Source: Rattus norvegicus (taxonomy: Eukaryota > Chordata > Mammalia > Rodentia > Muridae). Taken from it: 64,000 bases of DNA. A model generated the notes under the pieces. That model saw nothing but the letters and a program-made list of their open reading frames with translations. It was not told where the DNA came from and did not search any database. Shown piece after piece: positions 57,165-64,000 of this stretch (within the stretch, counting starts at the first letter, position 1; each line of letters opens with the position of its first letter). Position numbers and translations under genes: made by a program. The stretch is taken from NCBI RefSeq assembly GCF_036323735.1, contig NC_086026.1:90261859-90325858 (forward strand). Reading direction: 5' to 3'.

Positions 57165-57300
57165 CATGGAAATAGGAGAGGAACTTGTAGAGAAATGATT
57201 CAGTGATAATGGGAGTGGGCATAAAAAAGACAGCAGGGAAGGAGTAAGGCCAAAATGTATTCTATACACACCTGAAGTTGTTGAAGAATAAATACAAGAT
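57165..57300 (+). mobile_element. Rodent L1 3' terminus, sense
   Basis: 'gataatgggagtgggcataa' (57204), 'aaggccaaaatgtattctat' (57246), 'cctgaagttgttgaagaata' 'aata' match the rodent L1 3' end with AATAAA. Confidence 0.62.
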
Positions 57301-58475
57301 TGAAAAGATTAGAAGCACTATTCCCTTTCTATGTTTTGAATAATATTTCCTTTTCTAAAAAATTCAGCTTTTATTCATGAGTTGGCTTTTGCTGAATCTA
57401 TGCTATACTTTCTGGTAATTATTATGACAGTATAAAAAAAGGTAGCTAATAGGCTTTGTTTCCAATACATGGTCAATAAAACGATTAATTACCTGCATCG
57501 AAATTGAGAAGACTTGTCATGTTAGCATTTTAGGGCAGGGAGTTAAAGTATTACACCAGGGAAAGGAAAAAAAAATCAGCCAGCATAAGCAGGGATGGGA
57601 AGGAAACTATTTTACAGGAGAAAGAAGCATTTCAAACTACCTTTTGGTTCTTTTTGGCCATTCACTTGGTGTGCCTTTGAGACTTTCTGGAAGCATTTTT
57701 GCTGAATTATTCATTAATTTAATGTCAGAAGTACAACCAGGTTTTGAGTTTTGTAGCCAGATCAGAGTACTATGCTGACAGTTTAGAAGAGAAATAGGTT
57801 TAGGAATGTCTTAGATGGGGGATAAATTACCATGAAATATGTTTAAGAAATGATTTAGTACATCAGGTAGCTGTCCTCTCTAGAATTCTCAAAGACAGAC
57901 TATTTTTAGAAACACGGGAGGGGGGCGGTTTCTAAGTCAGTGTAGTAGGGTCATATTCAGTTCATCAGATAAGGAATTTCTTGATAGAAACGTGTATGTA
58001 GCGGTTGGAAGATGGGAAGTGAATGATGATAATGGAGGATGGGGTGGAATTACTGGGTAGTTGACCTTAAGTGTCAAAGTTGGAGCTTGTGCAGGACCTC
58101 TGCTAAGATGAACATGCCCAGCTGCTGAAGAAGACCTTGAAGGCACAGCTGAGGGAGTGGTCTATAGGAAAGAGCCATTCTCTGTAAACACTGACTTACC
58201 CAGCCAAATCCCAGATGACCCAGAGTCCATGACTGAGCAGACAAGCTAGGTGTAGAGTAGGGAACAGTTGAAACCTGGTGTGCTGATAGTTTCTTACAAA
58301 AAAAAAAAGAAAAAAGAAATACTGTTGCTTCACACATGCCTTCGAATTGTGTATAAGTCCCCTTTGTCAAACATTAACTCAGATATATACATAGAATGGA
58401 ACCTTGGAGGGTGTAGTTCAAAGCCTACCCAAGTGGACACAATAAGGTCCAATACATCATTTCAGTTGTGAGAGA
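57301..58475. other. Unassigned intergenic sequence
   Basis: No gene or repeat recognised. Confidence 0.36.
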
Positions 58476-58605
58476 TGTGTTCAGGGAGGCTGAGCCCCAA
58501 GGATCATGGGTTTGAGCCAACCTGGGCTAAGCAACAGTGTGGCTCATGATTAACTAAGTTAATTTAAGATTAACTTAGGCTGTCAAAAATAAATTTTAAA
58601 GGAAA
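58476..58605 (+). mobile_element. B1-type SINE, sense, decayed
   Basis: 'cagggaggctgagccccaag', 'gatcatgggtttgagccaac', 'ctgggctaagcaacagt' match the B1/7SL core, followed by a weak A-rich end. Confidence 0.68.
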
Positions 58606-59157
58606 GAAAACCTGTCCCCTGAGAGGATGCGTGTGATGGAAAGAATTTCAGTATCTTTTTCCACTATAATGGTCACAAGGCCACGACCACATATACTTTT
58701 TTATATTTTTTATAGTTTTTTTTTCTATGGAAGGAAAAATGAGGGAAAGGCTTTAACTGAGGGAATGGACAGTAAATAACCATGATATTTGAAAAGGCCA
58801 CAGAGAATCATTATTTTATATTTACCTACAATTACATGTTATACATATATAGTTTGAATGAAGTTATACCACTTGGGGTGTTACTGCTCCCCTCAAGAGC
58901 CATAGAGGAACAAAAATTCCATTACCAGGCAAGAGAAACTGCCTTGGAGTTGTTGGTTAGGACAGGCCAATACATCTCTTGAACAGTGAACTTACTCAGG
59001 GATGCCAAGGGTGAGAACATTTAGCATCACACAGGACCCAGCAAGTGTAATGGATTGTACTTGCCCACAATCTCCATAAGTCTTCTATTACCTAAGGCAG
59101 CCACAGAATTTATTTCTTTCATGACTGACATTTTTGATGAAAGCATCTGATGAACTC
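58606..59157. other. Unassigned sequence left of the terminal L1
   Basis: Nothing recognised. Confidence 0.36.
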
Positions 59158-59166
59158 TTTTTTTTT

Positions 59167-59858
59167 AAATTTATTTAATACTTAATAATAATTCTTTGGT
59201 TTCTGGGCAAACATCCCCCTCCCCCCTCCCCTTCCTTATGGGTGCTCCCCTCCCAACCCTCCCCCCATTGCTGCCCTCCCCCCAACGGTCTAGTTCACTG
59301 GGGGTTCAGTCTTAGAAGGACCCAGGGCTTCCACTTCCACTGGTGCTCTTACTAGGATATTCATTGCTACCTATGAGGTCAGAGTCCAGGGTCAGTCCAT
59401 GTATAGTCTTTAGGTAGTGGCTTAGTCCCTGGAAGCTCTGGTTGCTTGGCATTGTTGTACATATAGGGTCTCGAGCCCCTTCAAGCTCTTCCAGTTCTTT
59501 CTCTGATTCCTTTAACGGGGGTCCTATTCTCAGTTCAGTGGTTTGCTGCTGGCATTCGCCTCTGTATTTGCTGTATTCTGGCTGTGTCTCTCAGGAGCGA
59601 TCTACATCTGGCTCCTGTCGGTCTGCACTACTTTGCTTCATCCATCTTGTCTAATTGGGTGGCTGTATATGTATGGGCCACATGTGGGGCAGGCTCTGAA
59701 TGGGTGTTCCTTCAGTCTCTGTTTTAATCTTTGCCTCTCTCTTCCCTGCCAAGGGTATTCTTGTTCCCCTTTTAGAGAAGGAGTGAAGCATTCACATTTT
59801 GATCATCTGTCTTGAGTTTCATTTGTTCTAGGCATCTAGGGTAATTCAAGCATTTGGG
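59167..59858 (-). other. L1 3' UTR with G-rich (minus strand) tract
   Basis: Non-coding region after the ORF2 stop. 59206-59284 is C-rich on plus, so the L1 transcript has several runs of four to six G: a potential quadruplex, a known feature of mammalian L1 3' UTRs. The plus-strand frames at 59442-59815 recur at 15471-15844 only because the same repeat is present there. Confidence 0.88.
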
Positions 59859-62800
59859 CTAATAGCCACTTATCAGTGAGTGCATACCATGTATGTCTTT
59901 CTGTGATTGGGTTAGCTCACTCAGGATGATATTTTCCAGTTCCAACCATTTGCCTGCGAATTTCATAAAGCTGTTGTTTTTGATAACTGAGTAATATTCC
60001 ATTGTGTAGATGTACCACATTTTCTGTATCCATTCCTCTGTTGAAGGGCATCTGGGTTCTTTCCAGCTTCTGGCTATTATAAATAAGGCTGCGATGAACA
60101 TAGTGGAGCACGTGTCTTTTTTATATGTTGGGGCATCTTTTGGGTATATGCCCAAGAGAGGTATAGCTGGATCCTCAGGCAGTTCAATGTCCAATTTTCT
60201 GAGGAACCTCCAGACTGATTTCCAGAATGGTTGTACCAGTCTGCAATCCCACCAACAATGGAGGAGTGTTCCTCTTTCTCCGCATCCTCGCCAGCATCTG
60301 CTGTCACCTGAGTTTTTGATCTTAGCCATTCTCACTGGTGTGAGGTGAAATCTCAGGGTTGTTTTGATTTGCATTTCCCTTATGACTAAAGATGTTGAAC
60401 ATTTCTTTAGGTGTTTCTCAGCCATTCGGCATTCCTCAGCTGTGAATTCTTTGTTTAGCTCTGAACCCCATTTTTTAATAGGGTTATTTGTCTCCCTGCG
60501 GTCTAACTTCTTGAGTTCTTTGTATATTTTGGATATAAGGCCTCTATCTGTTGTAGGATTGGTAAAGATCTTTTCCCAATCTGTTGGTTGCCGATTTGTC
60601 CTAACCACAGTGTCCTTTGCCTTACAGAAGCTTTGCAGTTTTATGACATCCCATTTGTCGATTCTTGATCTTAGAGAATAAGCCAATGGTGTTTTGTTCA
60701 GGAAATTTTTTCCAGTGCCCATTGTGTTCCAGATGCTTCCCTAGTTTTTCTTCTATTAGTTTGAGTGTGTCTGGTTTGATGTGGACGTCCTTGATCCACT
60801 TGGGCTTAAGCTTTGTACAGGGTGATAAGCATGGATCGATCTGCATTCTTCTACATGTTGCCCTCCAGTTGAACCAGCACCATTTGCTGAAAATGCTATC
60901 TTTTTTCCATTGGATGGTTTTGGCTCCTTTGTCAAAAATCAAGTGACCATAGGTGTGTGGGTTCATTTCTGGGTCTTCAATTCTATTCCATTGGTCTATC
61001 TGTCTGTCTCTGTACCAATACCATGCAGTTTTTATCACTATTGCTCTGTAATACTGCTTGAGTTCAGGGATAGTGATTCCCCCTGAAGTCCTTTTATTGT
61101 TGAGGATAGTTTTAGCTATCCTGGGTTTTTTGTTATTCCAGATGAATTTGCAAATTGTTCTGTCTAACTCTTTGAAGAATTGGATTGGTATTTTGATGGG
61201 GATTGCATTGAATCTGTAGATCGCTTTTGGTAAAATGGCCATTTTTACTATATTAATCCTGCCAATCCATGAGCATGAGAGATCTTTCCATCTTCTGAGG
61301 TCTTCTTCAATTTCTTTCTTCAGTGTCTTGAAGTTCTTATTGTACAGATCTTTTACTTGCTTGGTTAAAGTCACACCGAGGTACTTTATATTATCTGGGT
61401 CTATTATGAAGAGTGTCGTTTCCCTAATTTCTTTCTCGGCTTGTTTCTCTTTTGTATAGAGGAAGGCTACTGATTTATTTGAGTTAATTTTATACCCAGC
61501 CACTTTGCTGAAGTTGTTTATCAGCTTTAGTAGTTCTCTGGTGGAGCTTTTGGGATCACTTAAATAAACTATATATCATCTGCAAATAGTGATATTTTGA
61601 CTTCTTCTTTTCTGATCTGTATCCCCTTGACCTCCTTTTGTTGTCTGATTGCTCTGGCTAGAACTTCAAGAACTATATTGAATAAGTAGGGAGAGAGTGG
61701 GCAGCCTTGTCTAGTCCCTGATTTTAGTTGGATTGCTTCTAGTTTCTCTCCATTTAGTTTAATGTTAGCAACTGGTTTGCTTTTACTGTGTTTAGGTATG
61801 GGCCTTGAATTCCTATTCTTTCCAGGACTTTTATAATGAAGGGGTGTTGAATTTTGTCAAATGCTTTCTCAGCATCTAATGAAATGATCATGTGGTTCTG
61901 TTCTTTCAGTTTGTTTATATAATGGATCACGTTGATGGTTTTCCGTATATTAAACCATCCCTGCATGCCTGGGATGAAGCCTACTTGATCATGGTGGATG
62001 ATTGTTTTGATGTGCTCTTGGATTCGGTTTGCCAGAATTTTATTGAGTATTTTTGCGTCGATATTCATAAGGGAAATTGGTCTGAAGTTCTCTTTCTTTG
62101 TTGGGTGTTTGTGTGGTTTAGGTATAAGAGTAATTGTGGCTTCGTAGAAGGAATTCGGTAGTGCTCCATCTGTTTCAATTTTGTGGAATAGTTTGGATAG
62201 TATTGGTATGAGGTCTTCTATGAAGGTCTGATAGAATTCTGCACTAAACCCGTCTGGACCTGGGCTCCTTTTGGTTTCGAGACCTTTAATGACTGCTTCT
62301 ATTTCTTTAGGAGTTATGGGGTTGTTTAACTGGTTTATCTGTTCCTGATTTGACTTCGGTACCTGGTATCTGCCTAGGAAATTGTACATTTCCTGCAGAT
62401 TTTCAAGTTTTGTTGAATATAGGCTTTTATAGTAAGATCTGATGATTTTTTGAATTTCCTCTGAATCTGTAGTTATGTCTCCCTTTTCATTTCTGATTTT
62501 GTTAATTTGGACACACTCTCTGTGTCCTCTCATTAGTCTGGCCAAGGGTTTATCCATCTTGTTGATTTTCTCAAAGAACCAGCTTTTGGTTCTGTTGATT
62601 CTTTCTATGGTCCTTTTTGTTTCTACTTGGTTGATTTCAGCTCTGAGTTTGATTATTTCCTGCCTTCTACTCCTCCTGGGTGTATTTGCTTCTTTTTGTT
62701 CTAGAGCTTTTAGGTGTGCTGTCAAGCTGCTGACATATGCTCTTTCCTGTTTCTTTCTGCAGGCACTCAGCGCTATGAGTTTTCCTCTTAGCACAGCTTT

Positions 62801-63675
62801 CATTGTGTCCCATAAGTTTGGGTATGTTGTACCTTCATTTTCATTAAATTCTAAAAAGTCTTTAATTTCTTTCTTTATTTCTTCCTTGACTAGGTTATCA
62901 TTGAGTAGAGCATTGTTCAATTTCCAAGTATATGTGGGCATTCTTCCCTTATTGTTATTTAAGACCAGTTTTAGGCTGTGGTGGTCTGATAGCACGCATG
63001 GGATTATTTCTATCTTTCTGTACCTGTTGAGGCCCGTTTTTGACCAACTATATGGTCAATTTTGGAGAAAGTACCGTGAGGAGCTGAGAAGAAGGTATAT
63101 CCTTTTGCTTTAGGATAGAATGTTCTATAAATATCTGTTAAGTCCATTTGGCTCATGACTTCTCTTAGTCTGTCTACGTCTCTGTTTAATTTCTGTTTCC
63201 ATGATCTGTCCATTGATGAGAGTGGGGTGTTGAAATCTCCCACTATTATTGTGTGAGGTGCAATGTGTGTTTTGAGCTTTAGTAAGGTTTCTTTTACGTA
63301 TGTAGGTGCCCTTGTATTTGGGGCATAGATATTTAGGATTGAGAGTTCATCTTGGTGGATTTTTCCTTTGATGAATATGAAGTGTCCTTCCTTATCTTTT
63401 TTGATGACTTTTAGTTGGAAATTGATTTTATTTGATATTAGAATGGCTACTCCAGCTTGCTTCTTCTGACCATTTGCTTGGAAAGTTGTTTTCCAGCCTT
63501 TCACTCTGAGGTAATGTCTGTCTTTGTCTCTGAGGTGTGTTTCCTGTAGGCAGCAGAATGCAGGGTCCTTGTTGCGTATCCAGTTTGTTAATCTATGTCT
63601 TTTTATTGAGGAGTTGAGGCCATTGATGTTGAGAGATATTAAGGAATAGTGATTATTGCTTCCTGTTATATTCAT
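59859..63675 (-). pseudogene. L1 ORF2 (endonuclease-reverse transcriptase), frameshifted
   Basis: Starts at ATG 63673-63675 (no upstream ATG in frame; 59 nt after the ORF1 stop). The endonuclease domain shows LNING, CCLQETHL, NIYAPN, GDFNTPLS and SKIDH (to about 63050); the frame is lost at a T5 run (63037-63041), apparently missing one base, and SDHH continues in another frame. RT domain to DAEKAF and beyond (61754-62995), then a small deletion near 61780. The catalytic FADD (61575-61586) is followed by a frameshift and TAG at 61569. A one-base insertion near 60723 shifts the C-terminal part, which keeps the C-X3-C-X7-H-X4-C motif (CWRGC...HCWWDC). Normal length would be about 1,280 residues. 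Cannot make a full ORF2 protein. Confidence 0.93.
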
Positions 63676-63734
63676 ATTTGGATGTGAGGTTATGTTTGTG
63701 TGCTTTCCTTCTCTTTGTTTTGTTGGCAAGACGA

Positions 63735-64000
63735 TTAATTTCTTGCTTCTTCTAGGGTATAGCTTGCCTCCTTATGTTGGGCTTTACCATTTATTATCCT
63801 TTGTAGTGCTGGATTTGTAGAAAGATATTGTGTAAATTTGGTTTTGTCATGGAATATCTTGGTTTCTCCATCTATGTTCATTGAGAGTTTTGCAGGATAC
63901 AGTAACCTGGGCTGGCATTTGTGTTCTCTTAGGGTCTGTATTACATCTGTCCATGATCTTCTGTCCTTCATAGTTTCTGGCGAAAAATCTGGTGTGATTC
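63735..64000 (-). CDS. L1 ORF1 (RNA-binding chaperone), C-terminal end, partial
   Basis: Open to the window edge and ending at 63735. About 88 residues, containing ITPDFSPET, SWTDVIQTLREHKCQPRLLY and KTKFTQYLSTNPALQRI, are the C-terminal domain of L1 ORF1p, a trimeric RNA-binding nucleic-acid chaperone of the L1 RNP. In this part no lesion is visible. The N-terminal coiled coil and RRM lie outside the window, so intactness is unknown. Mobile-element protein, not a host gene. Confidence 0.9.
   Translation of the reverse strand, partial: ITPDFSPETMKDRRSWTDVIQTLREHKCQPRLLYPAKLSMNIDGETKIFHDKTKFTQYLSTNPALQRIINGKAQHKEASYTLEEARN

Larger units (their letters stand above)
59158..64000 (-). mobile_element. 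Rat LINE-1, near full length within window, right end cut by window
   Basis: Continuous antisense L1: poly-T (59158-59166), 3' UTR, ORF2, intergenic spacer, and the C-terminal part of ORF1, which reaches the window edge. Sequence quality is high (long frames of 239-413 codons), so this is much younger than the other L1s here, but ORF2 carries several frame-breaking lesions. The extreme 3' end is atypical compared with 15175-15230: after the C-rich block it turns into AT-rich sequence. The target duplication cannot be judged because the other end is outside the window. Confidence 0.96.

Noticed and set aside
59442..59815. Plus-strand frames also present nearly unchanged at 15471-15844
   Set aside because: The similarity between loci is nucleotide-level L1 3' UTR repetition, not a protein family.
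62475..63113. 212-codon plus-strand frame
   Set aside because: It is the antisense of the L1 ORF2 reverse-transcriptase and endonuclease region; hydrophobic composition comes from the complementary strand of A-rich L1 codons.
1..64000. tRNA, rRNA, snRNA, CRISPR array, prokaryotic operon or viral genome
   Set aside because: No such signal found by eye; tRNA-like A and B boxes seen all belong to ID, B2, B3 or B4 SINEs, and spaced direct repeats are transposon duplications or microsatellites.

Overview
This is mammalian nuclear DNA, almost certainly from a rat (Rattus) or a very close murid. The evidence is several ID SINEs with crisp target-site duplications, B1/B2/B3/B4-type SINEs, MT-type ERVL-MaLR LTRs, rat-like LINE-1 3' UTRs with a C-rich (G-rich on the minus strand) block, and long microsatellites. 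There is no bacterial, viral or CRISPR-like content.

The only host coding sequence I can support is one exon. At 7826-7892 on the minus strand lies the first coding exon of Impg1 (interphotoreceptor matrix proteoglycan 1): a 22-codon signal peptide ending in a phase-1 splice donor. Positions 1-7825 are therefore intron 1 of Impg1, and everything to the right is its 5' flank. From general knowledge, human IMPG1 lies between MYO6 on its 3' side and a long gene-poor interval towards HTR1B on its 5' side. The remaining ~56 kb fits such a desert: no further exon, RNA gene or intact reading frame was found.

Layout. 1-7.8 kb: Impg1 intron 1 with an ancient L1M piece, a MIR, a small hAT element and an L1 3' UTR. 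7.8-13 kb: Impg1 promoter side, with a tiny ID stub, a B3, an L1MA, a long TCTCTG repeat, and a pair of TAATCC (CRX/OTX-type) sites. 13.9-20.4 kb: MT LTR and old rodent L1, interrupted by a younger L1 tail with a 182-bp target duplication and by an ID, then L2. 20.8-27.9 kb: mixed unique sequence with simple repeats. 27.9-31.6 kb: L1 inserted in L1, another L1 tail, and an L1 ORF2 remnant split by a solo MT LTR. 33-39 kb: mostly unique. 39-44.8 kb: an old near-full-length L1 on the minus strand with at least four insertions. 46.7-50.2 kb: MaLR LTRs, L1MA, L2. 50-59 kb: mostly unique with an L1 tail. 59.2-64 kb: a rat L1 on the minus strand running off the right edge, with a 3' UTR, a frameshifted ORF2 and the C-terminal end of ORF1.

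The most interesting content is the insertion history, which target-site duplications let one read directly, plus possible regulatory sequence for a photoreceptor gene. I did not find an undescribed biological system. Repeat family names are from recognition by eye, without a database search.
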